From Williamsia maris (lineage in GTDB: Bacteria; Actinomycetota; Actinomycetes; Mycobacteriales; Mycobacteriaceae): 64,000 nucleotides of DNA. The notes beneath the pieces are model-generated. The model ran no database searches, had not been told where the DNA came from, and was given only the letters and a program-made list of their open reading frames with translations. Numbering within the stretch: the first letter of the stretch is position 1; each line of letters begins with the position of its first letter. The position numbers were made by a program, and so were the translations under genes. This document shows, piece by piece, positions 24,683 through 32,067 of the stretch. The stretch is from contig NZ_JAMTCJ010000001.1 of assembly GCF_024171815.1 (NCBI RefSeq), positions 1,302,001 through 1,366,000 of the forward strand, written 5' to 3'.

Positions 24683-24708
24683 TTGTGGGGCCACAAACTG
24701 CATTTGTG
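24683..24708 (-). promoter_or_regulatory. Island motif copy A upstream of the TDT gene
   Basis: In gene sense: CACAA-ATGCAGT-TTGTGGCCCCACAA, made of CACAA-N7-TTGTG and the perfect palindrome TTGTGG-CC-CCACAA. It ends 47 bases before the TDT start. It has the same layout and orientation as the copies at 18469, 25879 and 32041. The N7-spaced inverted repeat is typical of LysR-type boxes. Confidence 0.65.
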
Positions 24709-24723
24709 TCCACACGCGCGTAA

Positions 24724-24767
24724 ATCGACCAGTGCAGAAGCGTCCGGGCGCTTCTGCACTGGTCGAT
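24724..24767 (-). terminator. Perfect 19-bp hairpin after the DUF302 lipoprotein gene
   Basis: ATCGACCAGTGCAGAAGCG (24724-24742) pairs perfectly with CGCTTCTGCACTGGTCGAT (24749-24767) around a 6-base loop. It lies 28 bases downstream of the lipoprotein stop and before the TDT promoter, so it insulates the two units. Confidence 0.8.
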
Positions 24768-24794
24768 GGGAACTCGTGACGGGAGGCGGTGCAG

Positions 24795-25784
24795 TCAGTT
24801 TCCCGTTCCGGCTGCCGCACTCGTGAAGGTCGACGTGGCGGTGTCGACCATGGCGAGCACGGGGCTCGTCGACGGTATGGAGTGACGAGCGGCCAGGCCG
24901 CGGTAGTCCGGGTGCGCGACATGGACCACGCCGTCGGCGTCCTGCCAGGCCGAGTAGCGGACGGGGAGATCGATCCCCATGGTCTGCTGCTGCGACAGCA
25001 GCGCGGTCGACACAGTGGGATTTCCGACGAGGATCGTCATCGTGGGCCGCAGCGCGACCCCCACGCTCTGCCCCGCCGCTGCGAGATCCACGGTGGCAAC
25101 CGTGGGCAGTTGCTTGGCTGTGAACGCGGCGGCGTATCGCGCGATCGACTCCGTGACCGACGCGTTGCTTACCTTCTCGACCAGATACGGAACCGACGTC
25201 GATGTGACGCTGCCGCCCGCCGCGGCCGATGTCGAGCCCGTTGCCGCGGAGGTGATGGCCGCCGATCCGGTCCGCAGTGCGTCGAGTTGTCCCGAGCTGA
25301 CCGCCAGCCCGGCGCGTTGCGCGATGTAATCGGCCGAATTGTAGGCGACGAACACCGTGCCACCCGCTGCCTGCCAGACGAGGTACTTCTGCGGCAGATC
25401 GATCGCCGTCCGTTGATCGGCCGCCACCACCGGGGCGACCGCGCTTGGATTTCCTCCGATCACGACTGTCGTCGGCCGCAGTTGCTTGCCGATCTTGCTC
25501 GCCAACGCTGCGAAGTCGACCGTGGCGGTGACGGTTCCCTTGTCTGAGATGCGCTGCCGCAGCGCGCTGACCGTGTCACTGAAGGAATGTCTGCTGACGT
25601 AGACGATGAGTCCCGATTCCTGGGGGGCCGCGTCGCGCGCGGTGGTGTTGGCCGATGTCGACGCGGATGTCGCCGCCGTCGACGACGTGGCCGTGTTCGT
25701 CGATGAGGTCGAGCAGGCGGCGAGAAGAACAATGGACGCGGTGGCGACCGTTGCGGTCATAGCGCGCAGAGGACCGGATTTCAT
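24795..25784 (-). CDS. Lipoprotein with two DUF302 domains
   Basis: A 329-residue exported protein. The signal peptide ends at the lipobox LLAACS (Cys near residue 24), followed by a Ser/Thr/Ala linker. Two DUF302-type domains follow: residues about 58-150 (TVSALRQRISDKGTVTATVD; LRPTTVVIGGNPSAVAPVVA; QKYLVWQAAGGTVFVAYNSA) and about 200-315 (LRPTMTILVGNPTVSTALLS; VRYSAWQDADGVVHVAHPDY). DUF302 proteins are common beside metal and anion stress genes, but their function is unknown. Motif copy C lies about 95 bases upstream and a perfect hairpin terminator follows. The duplicated domain in one lipoprotein is unusual. Confidence 0.87.
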   Translation of the reverse strand: MKSGPLRAMTATVATASIVLLAACSTSSTNTATSSTAATSASTSANTTARDAAPQESGLIVYVSRHSFSDTVSALRQRISDKGTVTATVDFAALASKIGKQLRPTTVVIGGNPSAVAPVVAADQRTAIDLPQKYLVWQAAGGTVFVAYNSADYIAQRAGLAVSSGQLDALRTGSAAITSAATGSTSAAAGGSVTSTSVPYLVEKVSNASVTESIARYAAAFTAKQLPTVATVDLAAAGQSVGVALRPTMTILVGNPTVSTALLSQQQTMGIDLPVRYSAWQDADGVVHVAHPDYRGLAARHSIPSTSPVLAMVDTATSTFTSAAAGTGN

Positions 25785-25878
25785 GAAGGGTGTTCCTGAC
25801 GTCAGGTGGGAGCCATCGAGTCGATGGCCTGACGGTCAGTGTCAGGTGACGACAGACCCCTCAGCTACGGGCAGCTGC

Positions 25879-25904
25879 TTGTGACCTCACAAATTGGCGT
25901 TGTC
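25879..25904 (-). promoter_or_regulatory. Island motif copy C upstream of the DUF302 lipoprotein
   Basis: In gene sense: GACAA-CGCCAAT-TTGTGAGGTCACAA, with the perfect palindrome TTGTGA-GG-TCACAA at the gene-proximal end. It lies 94 bases before the lipoprotein ATG, in the same orientation as copies A, B and E. Confidence 0.6.
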
Positions 25905-25928
25905 GCACGCGAGAGACGGCCAACCTGA

Positions 25929-26126
25929 TCAGTCTGTGTCAGAGAGGGTTCCGTGGGGTCGTCGCCTAAAGAACTGCTTCCACCAACGCCTTGGTGCGTA
26001 GCGAAATAACCGGTAGTCGTCGCGGCCACCCTCGGCGAAGCGCCAGAGGTTGAGCATCACGACGGGACCCCCGGGATCCTCGGCGAGAAAGCGCTTCAGG
26101 CCGACACCGCGGGGATCAATGGCCAT
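25929..26126 (-). pseudogene. Truncated DUF1330-family remnant
   Basis: MAIDPRGVGLKRFLAEDPGG and PVVMLNLWRFAEGGRDDYRL resemble the N-terminal part of DUF1330 proteins (DPGGPVVMLNLxRF). After about 40 residues the sequence turns basic and stops at residue 65, well short of the family's usual length of about 95-130. The start overlaps the end of the permease gene by 11 bases. It is best read as a gene decayed by truncation; a short expressed peptide cannot be excluded. Confidence 0.5.
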
Positions 26127-27273
26127 GCTGGGAGCCTTCCATACTCGGAGCGCCGCCCATCATCGACAACATCCCACGCCCGCCACTGCGGAAGAATCTC
26201 ACGACGAGGCCGACGGCGAGGATGACGGCGACGATGTTCAGCCATGTGGTGTAGTTCCAACTGATCCCGGCGTCGGGGAGATGGGCGTCGGCACGACTCG
26301 GCGCCAGTCCCGTCGGCGTGAAGAGGAGTTCGACCACGTATCCCGCGACGACCATGGCGACGTAGAAGGTCCCCGCGATCATCATGGTCATGCGCCAGCC
26401 GTAGTACTTCCGATAGATGTTGAGGATGGGCAGGATCAGCAAATCGGCGAAGACGAACGCGATCACCCCACCGAAGCTGATCCCACCCGTCCACAGAACC
26501 ACGGCGAGTGGCACATTGCCGACCGAGCAGACAAAGCTGATCACCGCGACGATGGGACCGATCAAGGGTCCCCAGATCGCTGCGAGCACGGGGTGTCCTT
26601 CCAGGAACAATCCCTGCCAGAAGCTGTCGGGGACCCAGGCTCCGACTGCGCCGGCGATGAGGAGTCCGATCACCAGGTCTTTCCAGATGGCCGCCCATTC
26701 CATCACGAACACGTGACTGACCGAGGTCGCGGCCTCGCGCGACGCCAACCGGCGTAGGAACCCGCCCTTGCGCCGTACCGACATGTCCATGGCCGCATGG
26801 CCTTCCATCGAGCCGGACAGGCCCTTGTCGGCCTGCTCCGCCGCATCTCGGATCAGCTTCGTCGTCAGGAGCCTGCGGAACAGCAATGCGACGATGACGA
26901 TGATCACCGGCCCGCCGATGAATTCGGCCGCCGTGAATTGCCACCCCATCAACAGGAGCAGGATCACCCCGAGCTCGATCACCATGTTGGTCGACGCGAT
27001 CTGAAAGGTCATGGCGGCGGTGAAATTCGCCCCCTTGCGGAAGAGTGAGCGCGCAAGTGCCACCGCTGCGTACGAACAGGACGACGATGCGATGCCGAAA
27101 CCGGTCGCGGTGGCGAGGGATCGAGGGCTGTCGTCGCCGAGGAGCCGCACCATGGTTCCGCGGCGGACGACCGCCTGCACGACGGCCGAGAGGAGGAATC
27201 CCAGAACCAGCGCCCAGAGGATCTCCCAGGTCATCGAGCCGGTCAGGCGTAGAGCATGTTCTATGGCGTTCAT
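26116..27273 (-). CDS. Predicted permease, DUF318/ArsP-like family
   Basis: A 385-residue protein with about nine membrane segments. GFGIASSSCSYAAVALARSL, FRKGANFTAAMTFQIASTNM and VISFVCSVGNVPLAVVLWTG are the hallmark motifs of the DUF318 (PF03773) permeases, with the conserved Cys residues in SSSCSYAA and FVCSVGN. Relatives export organoarsenicals (ArsP) or have unknown roles, and many are copper- or metal-linked. The C-terminal tail is His/Met-rich (SMMGGAPSMEGSQHGH). It begins 18 bases after the multicopper oxidase stop and is probably part of the copper-responsive operon. Confidence 0.88.
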   Translation of the reverse strand: MNAIEHALRLTGSMTWEILWALVLGFLLSAVVQAVVRRGTMVRLLGDDSPRSLATATGFGIASSSCSYAAVALARSLFRKGANFTAAMTFQIASTNMVIELGVILLLLMGWQFTAAEFIGGPVIIVIVALLFRRLLTTKLIRDAAEQADKGLSGSMEGHAAMDMSVRRKGGFLRRLASREAATSVSHVFVMEWAAIWKDLVIGLLIAGAVGAWVPDSFWQGLFLEGHPVLAAIWGPLIGPIVAVISFVCSVGNVPLAVVLWTGGISFGGVIAFVFADLLILPILNIYRKYYGWRMTMMIAGTFYVAMVVAGYVVELLFTPTGLAPSRADAHLPDAGISWNYTTWLNIVAVILAVGLVVRFFRSGGRGMLSMMGGAPSMEGSQHGH

Positions 27274-27291
27274 ATCAGATCCTGTTCGTGG

Positions 27292-28797
27292 TCAGATTCG
27301 GTAGTCAAGGCGGGTCATCATTCCGGCGTCCTGGTGATAAGCATTGTGGCAGTGCAGCATCCACTGTCCAGGGTTGTCGGCGACGAGATCGACGACGACG
27401 CGTTCGCCCGGACGTACGGCTACGGTGTCCTTGCGCGGGCCAGGGGTGCCGTCGGGTCGTCGAACCTGAAATGTGTGGCCGTGCAGATGCATCGGGTGCC
27501 ACATCGTCGTGGTGTTGGTGAAAGTGAGGCTGGCCCGTTGGCCCTGGGTGATCATGATGGGTTCCATCTGCTCGTAGACCCGCCCGTTGATGGTCCACTG
27601 GTACTTGCTCATGGTGCCCGCGAGTATCGCTTGCAGTGCGGCGTCCTCGCGGCCGGTGGGCAATGTGACGTCGTCGGTGGCGACGAAGGTGTCGACGGTA
27701 CCGACGAATCCGTCCAACTCGGCAGGACGAACGTTCACCGCGGGTGTGGCCCCCGCGCCGGTGCGCAGCAGCGCGCGAGCGGTGCCGGTCTTCCCCTCTG
27801 GAGACGCCACCAGAGGGAATACCCCGTCTTTCACCGTGACGAGCACGTCGTAGCGTTCGGACATCCCGATCAGGAGCGCGTCGACGTCAGTCGGTGTCAC
27901 CGGGAAACCGTCGGTGTGGGTCACGGTCATCCGGTGCCCACCCAGTGCGACACGGAAGGCGGTGTCCGCACCGGCGTTGATGATGCGGATACGAATTCGT
28001 TGTCCCGGCGCAGCAGTGAATGTCGTCGGCGCGTTGGCGATTCGCCCGTTGACCAGGTAGAGCGGGTAGGCGACGTCTCCGGCGTCGCCACCGAGGAGAG
28101 CGCTCGTGCCGACCCCACTCGTTGAGCCTCCCGACATGCCGCCCATGGACATGCCGCCCTTCTGAAGCGACGTGAGGATGTCTCGGGGACTGTTCCCGAC
28201 ACCGTCGGTCCAGTCGTCGAGAACCACGATCCATTCCTTGTCGTGATCGTGCGGCTCACGAGGGTCGTCGATGATGATCGGAGCGTAGAGGCCGAAGTCA
28301 CTCTGCAATCCGACGTGCGGATGCGCCCAATATGTTCCGGAGTCCGGTACCGAGAAGCGGTAGGTGAAGGCGTCGCCTGCGGCGATGTCCGGAGTCGCCG
28401 GTGCCGCTCCGTCCATGTCATTGCGCAATGCGATTCCGTGCCAGTGCACCGATGTCGCGTCGGTCAGTGCGTTGCGCGTGGTGATCGACAATTCGTCGCC
28501 GACGTTGGCGCGGATGACCGAGCCCGGAATGGTGTCGCCGTATGCGTAGGTGTTCACAACCGGGCCGCCGAGATCGATGTCGGTTCGCCGCGGATCGAGG
28601 GTGTACGAGACCGTCCGTCCGGTGTGCGGTCGTCGGGCCTCGGCGGCATCGATCGCACTCTTGTTGACCCGGTGTGCGTCGACCGGACTGACCGCACGCG
28701 TGCCGCACGCGGCGGCGGCGGCGGTGAGGCCCATGGCCGCAGCTCCCAGAAAGGTTCGCCGACTGACCGGACGCGTGGTGATGTTCGAGGTGTTCAT
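27292..28797 (-). CDS. mmcO: Multicopper oxidase, MmcO-like
   Basis: A 501-residue exported oxidase. RRTFLGAAAMGLTAAAAACG is a Tat signal ending in a possible lipobox (AAC). Three cupredoxin domains carry all four copper motifs: HWHG, HPHVG (YWAHPHVG), HPMHLHGH and HCHNAYHQDAGMM with the type 1 copper ligands. A Met/Gly-rich loop GGMSMGGMSGGSTSG near residue 220 may bind Cu(I). It probably oxidises Cu(I) to Cu(II) outside the membrane, as MmcO does in M. tuberculosis. It lies between the LpqS-like gene and the permease, downstream of a CsoR/RicR-type operator. Confidence 0.93.
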   Translation of the reverse strand: MNTSNITTRPVSRRTFLGAAAMGLTAAAAACGTRAVSPVDAHRVNKSAIDAAEARRPHTGRTVSYTLDPRRTDIDLGGPVVNTYAYGDTIPGSVIRANVGDELSITTRNALTDATSVHWHGIALRNDMDGAAPATPDIAAGDAFTYRFSVPDSGTYWAHPHVGLQSDFGLYAPIIIDDPREPHDHDKEWIVVLDDWTDGVGNSPRDILTSLQKGGMSMGGMSGGSTSGVGTSALLGGDAGDVAYPLYLVNGRIANAPTTFTAAPGQRIRIRIINAGADTAFRVALGGHRMTVTHTDGFPVTPTDVDALLIGMSERYDVLVTVKDGVFPLVASPEGKTGTARALLRTGAGATPAVNVRPAELDGFVGTVDTFVATDDVTLPTGREDAALQAILAGTMSKYQWTINGRVYEQMEPIMITQGQRASLTFTNTTTMWHPMHLHGHTFQVRRPDGTPGPRKDTVAVRPGERVVVDLVADNPGQWMLHCHNAYHQDAGMMTRLDYRI

Positions 28798-28898
28798 GAA
28801 GTCTCTCCAGATGATGAGTGCGCGCAGCGGCTGATGTCGCAGCGCAGGCCGGCCTGGTGGGCGGTGTCGTCGAACAGACGACGTGCCGCAGGCGTCAC

Positions 28899-29357
28899 TC
28901 AGATCTGTAGAACACTCTTGTCGTGGAGAATTGTCACGCCGGTCGTCGGAGGGCTACGCGAGCTGTGCGTTCGTCGCGAGGACGGAGGCGTCACCTCATC
29001 GGCCGGAAGTGCGCGTGTGGCGAGGACGGCCGGGTCGTGGTGGTCGACAGCCGCGCCCGTGGGGATCGCCAGGTCGACCGTCGAATGGTTCGAGCAGTGG
29101 GCGGTGGGTGCCGAAGCTGTCTCGTGATGCGCGCGGCGCACACTCGGTACGGCAGTGGCCGCCGACTCCGCCTGATGGGACGCGGCGAGGGCGACCGCGC
29201 CCTCCGGTTGCTGCGCTGACGTGCCGTCGACGCAGAAACACAGTCGGATCGTCGCGAGTACGGCGAGCACGACCATGACATAGAAGGTCGCGACGATCGG
29301 TCGCCGCGTGCCACGAGGCAATACCCCTGTGCCCGTTGCGGCGGTCCCGATCTGCAT
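28899..29357 (-). CDS. LpqS-like small exported protein
   Basis: A 152-residue protein with one membrane or signal segment (RPIVATFYVMVVLAVLATIR, then LCFCVDG) and a His-containing extracytoplasmic part (HHETASAPTAHCSNHS, AVDHHDPAV). It ends in TGVTILHDKSVLQI, similar in position to the C-terminal segment of mycobacterial LpqS, which is encoded next to mmcO in the RicR regulon. Overall similarity is weak, so the name rests mainly on context and architecture. The start lies 14 bases downstream of a copper-type operator; TATAGA between them is a possible -10. Confidence 0.6.
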   Translation of the reverse strand: MQIGTAATGTGVLPRGTRRPIVATFYVMVVLAVLATIRLCFCVDGTSAQQPEGAVALAASHQAESAATAVPSVRRAHHETASAPTAHCSNHSTVDLAIPTGAAVDHHDPAVLATRALPADEVTPPSSRRTHSSRSPPTTGVTILHDKSVLQI

Positions 29358-29370
29358 GCCATCGAATCTA

Positions 29371-29385
29371 TACCCCTATGGGGTA
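29371..29385 (-). promoter_or_regulatory. CsoR/RicR-type copper operator
   Basis: TACCCC-TAT-GGGGTA is a 15-base inverted repeat of the kind bound by Cu(I) sensors of the CsoR/RicR family (TACCC...GGGTA). In gene sense it is followed by TATAGA, a likely -10, so bound repressor would block the promoter of the lpqS-mmcO-permease operon. Confidence 0.75.
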
Positions 29386-29465
29386 CCCGTCGAGTCCTCG
29401 GCGGTGCGGCGCCTCGCGTCCGACCACGGGTGGCGACGTCCAGGCGAAGCATCTGCGCGGCCGCG

Positions 29466-30386
29466 TCAGCTTCGTGACGCCGCCACGTGCCCGACGAGAT
29501 CCCGGATCGCCCCGGCAGGGGGAGTCCGGCCGCCCATCCACACGGCTCTCAGGTCACGGCGGAGACCGATGCCGTCGGTGGCGACGGCCACGAGCCGACC
29601 GAGTGTGAGGTCGTCGGCCACCGACAGGCGACTCAGAACTGCCGGGCCGGCGTTTGCCAAGACAGCGGATCGGACGCCCGAGGCAGTGGTCATCTCCATC
29701 GCGGGCGCAGCCTGCGGATGGGTGGGACCGAGCGCCAGACGCATCGCGTAGGACAGAAAGTCGCGTGTCCCCGATCCTGTTTCGCGGGTGACCAGCGACG
29801 TCGTGCTCAACTCCTCGGCCGTCACCGGACGCGTTCGCTTCGCCCACGGGTGCGCCCGCGCGACGACGACGACGAGTTCGTCGTGGTCGACGATGCGGCT
29901 GCGCACTCCCTTCGGTGTTCCCGGACTCTCGACGAAGCCGAGATCTACGTCTCCGTCGCGTACGGCGGCGATCGCCTGCTCGCTGTTGGATGCCACCAGC
30001 GTCACCTCCGGGGGCGCAACGCCGAGCCGGATCGACTCGGCTCGCTGCGACATCAACCACCGAGGTAGGAGCTGTTCGGCGATCGTCAGGCTCGCCGCGA
30101 CCCGAAGGTGCGCGCGTGCGTCCGTGCGGAGCGAGGCCAACCCGGAATCGAGGCGGTGAGCGGTGTCGAGAAGTCCGTCGGCCCACTCCGCCACGACGCG
30201 ACCGGCGGGGGTGAGGGTGGAACCACGGCTGGTTCGAATGACCATCTGGACTCCGGTCTGCGCCTCCATCGAGCGGATGCGAGCAGAGACGGCCTGCTGT
30301 GTCAGATTCAGCTGATGTGCAGCAGCGGTGAGACTGCCGCCGGCAGCGACAGCAGTGAGAACCTCGAAGGCGGTCAGATCCGGCAT
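29466..30386 (-). CDS. LysR family transcriptional regulator
   Basis: About 306 residues. DLTAFEVLTAVAAGGSLTAA and AHQLNLTQQAVSARIRSMEA form the winged helix-turn-helix; the substrate-binding domain follows from about residue 90 (LRVAASLTIAEQLLPRWLMS; LGFVESPGT; VTRETGSGTRDFLSYAMRLA). The last resembles CysB/CbbR-like anion sensors. Start MPDLTAF at 30386 is preferred; MSYGAI at 30422 is possible. A partial copy of the island motif lies just upstream at 30426-30444, fitting autoregulation. It is the likely regulator of the shared motif sites in this island; its ligand is unknown. Confidence 0.9.
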   Translation of the reverse strand: MPDLTAFEVLTAVAAGGSLTAAAHQLNLTQQAVSARIRSMEAQTGVQMVIRTSRGSTLTPAGRVVAEWADGLLDTAHRLDSGLASLRTDARAHLRVAASLTIAEQLLPRWLMSQRAESIRLGVAPPEVTLVASNSEQAIAAVRDGDVDLGFVESPGTPKGVRSRIVDHDELVVVVARAHPWAKRTRPVTAEELSTTSLVTRETGSGTRDFLSYAMRLALGPTHPQAAPAMEMTTASGVRSAVLANAGPAVLSRLSVADDLTLGRLVAVATDGIGLRRDLRAVWMGGRTPPAGAIRDLVGHVAASRS

Positions 30387-30425
30387 GCGTGAACTCAGGG
30401 CCACGATCGCACCATAGCTCATCGT

Positions 30426-30444
30426 CCACAACCACGGATTGTGG
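30426..30444 (-). promoter_or_regulatory. Island motif copy D (partial) upstream of lysR
   Basis: In gene sense CCACAA-TCCGTGG-TTGTGG, an inverted repeat with 7-base spacing as in copies A, B, C and E but without the third CACAA arm. It abuts the lysR start, as expected for LysR autoregulation. Confidence 0.55.
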
Positions 30445-30523
30445 CGGTCCGGCAGTACGGAGCGCCGCGATCAACCCGAGTCGGACGGGGTGGCCTCCTG
30501 AGATGTTCGGGCGAGTCAGAGTG

Positions 30524-31789
30524 TCAGGACAGCTGTGGGCGGGGTGCGGCGGTGGCGAGGTGGGAGTTCACACGGACCAGCGGAGCGTGCGGGTCGTTGG
30601 TCTGCGGGACGGACTGCAGGGCGAACTCGTTGATAGCGCCCGGCCGGAAAACGAGGCAGTGTGTCGACCCGCCGAACTGGAAGTAGCCCAGCTCGTCGCC
30701 CTTTCCGATGTGTGCCCCGGGGCGGACGTCGTCGGAGATCAGACACGAGGACACCTCCGACATCCCGATGGCCACGAACGCCATCCGCCCGATCACCGGG
30801 TTGTCGGCGTCGATGACGATGATCGCCCGCGCCGAGACGTGCGCGAGGTACGACTGGGAGTGGGTCGGCTGCAGCGCGTCGCCTTGGCCGTCGGCTTCGG
30901 AGAAGTAGGTGCCGTCGACGAGTCGTGTGCTCACGATGGTGCCCGCGACCGGGCTGTGCCAGCGGTGGTAGTTGAAAGCACTGAGGAACGCCTGGTAGAC
31001 GGTCCCGCCGTCGAACGCGTCCACCGACGGGTCGTTGTCGAGCAGATCGGCGAGCGAGTACGGCTGCCCCTTGACCCAGAACGATTCACGCAGTGAGACA
31101 TCGGTACTGATGCGGTAGGGCGTGGACTCACACGCACTGACGATGACGGAGTCGTCGTCGGGGGCGGCGACGGGACGCGCTCCGGGCGTGAAGGTCCGGG
31201 TGAAGAAATCGTTCCATGACGAGAAACCCGCATGCTCGTCATCGGGGTTGTGTTCGAACTCATCGAACCCGATCTTGTCGCGCGCCTCCTGACAGAGCCA
31301 GCCCGAGGGAGAGTCGTCGAGGACGTACCGCGAACCGGGGCTGCTCAGGAACTCGCACCAGGCCGTCAAGATCTTCTTCAGCATGGCGTTCACGCGGGGG
31401 TCGCGGAACGCGGAATGTCCCGCGGCGGTTCCCATCGACCAATCGAGAATCGCGCCGAGAGGTGTGACGACGGAGTTGGGACCGTATTCAGGTGCGACGG
31501 TGAGGACCTCGTCGATCAGACGCAACAACTGGGGGAGATCCTGTACGTGTCGGTCGCGGTAGGTCCTGCCCGTCGGGACCTGCTCGATCATCTTCTCCAG
31601 GTACATACGGACCACCGGATCCGCGTCGATCAGCTCCTGAAACTCGACGATGACCGGGTGTACCACGCGGCCATCGGTCGACTCGGCCTTCTCGCGGTGC
31701 CCCCGCAACCACTGCTCGAGGTCGTCCTGCTCAGCGGGGAGCCAGCCACCCTGGCGGCGGGAATCGGAATGCGACTTGTCTACGGTCAT
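30524..31789 (-). CDS. Phosphatidylserine decarboxylase-related enzyme (PsiD-like architecture)
   Basis: A 421-residue protein. The N-terminal 170 residues (WLPAEQDDLEQWLRGHREKA; TYRDRHVQDLPQLLRLIDEV; FRDPRVNAMLKKILTAWCEF) are the PSD-associated domain found in PsiD and fungal relatives; the C-terminal half (SSWNDFFTRTFTPGARPV; YHRWHSPVAGTIVSTRLVDG; GDELGYFQFGGSTHCLVFRP) is a PSD domain. FGGST corresponds to the LGST/GGSS self-cleavage site whose Ser becomes the pyruvoyl group. It lacks a membrane anchor, so a soluble amino-acid decarboxylase is likelier than membrane PSD. It stands alone on its strand, with motif copy B about 250 bases upstream. Confidence 0.85.
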   Translation of the reverse strand: MTVDKSHSDSRRQGGWLPAEQDDLEQWLRGHREKAESTDGRVVHPVIVEFQELIDADPVVRMYLEKMIEQVPTGRTYRDRHVQDLPQLLRLIDEVLTVAPEYGPNSVVTPLGAILDWSMGTAAGHSAFRDPRVNAMLKKILTAWCEFLSSPGSRYVLDDSPSGWLCQEARDKIGFDEFEHNPDDEHAGFSSWNDFFTRTFTPGARPVAAPDDDSVIVSACESTPYRISTDVSLRESFWVKGQPYSLADLLDNDPSVDAFDGGTVYQAFLSAFNYHRWHSPVAGTIVSTRLVDGTYFSEADGQGDALQPTHSQSYLAHVSARAIIVIDADNPVIGRMAFVAIGMSEVSSCLISDDVRPGAHIGKGDELGYFQFGGSTHCLVFRPGAINEFALQSVPQTNDPHAPLVRVNSHLATAAPRPQLS

Positions 31790-32056
31790 AATGCGACGCT
31801 ACACCAGAACTTCGACATGTGTTGCAGCACAATGATACTGAGAACATTCTGAGGATGTGCGGCATGGAACCGTCCTGCTGCCCCAGTTCGGGGTGATGTG
31901 CCCGAACACGCGCGGGCGGCACTGCGAGGCCGAATCGACGCGGTGCGTCGAATGCCGGGTCCGCAGGGTGTGGAAGCGAGTGACGGTGCTCGTTCATCGA
32001 GTCTCGGCGCGAACCATCAGCAGGGGTAGAGGGAGCAACGTTGTGGGGCTACAAGC
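31790..32056. other. Upstream region of the PSD-like gene
   Basis: 267 bases with no convincing gene; an 88-codon frame on the minus strand (31731-31997) has no recognisable features and overlaps the PSD start. The region is less GC-rich near 31.80-31.86 kb, where the promoter should lie. Motif copy B overlaps its right edge. Confidence 0.4.
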
Positions 32057-32067
32057 TCACGTTGTGG
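32041..32067 (-). promoter_or_regulatory. Island motif copy B upstream of the PSD-like gene
   Basis: In gene sense CCACAA-CGTGAGC-TTGTAGCCCCACAA, with the same three-arm layout and orientation as copies A, C and E. It overlaps the stop codon of the sulfite-oxidase-family gene and lies about 250 bases before the PSD-like start, further than the other copies. Confidence 0.55.

Noticed and set aside
32005-32030. GCTGATGGTTC on the minus strand, similar to the 3' half of the fluoride aptamer
   Set aside because: The CCTAC ending and the 5' GGxGAUGG half are missing, so no aptamer can form.
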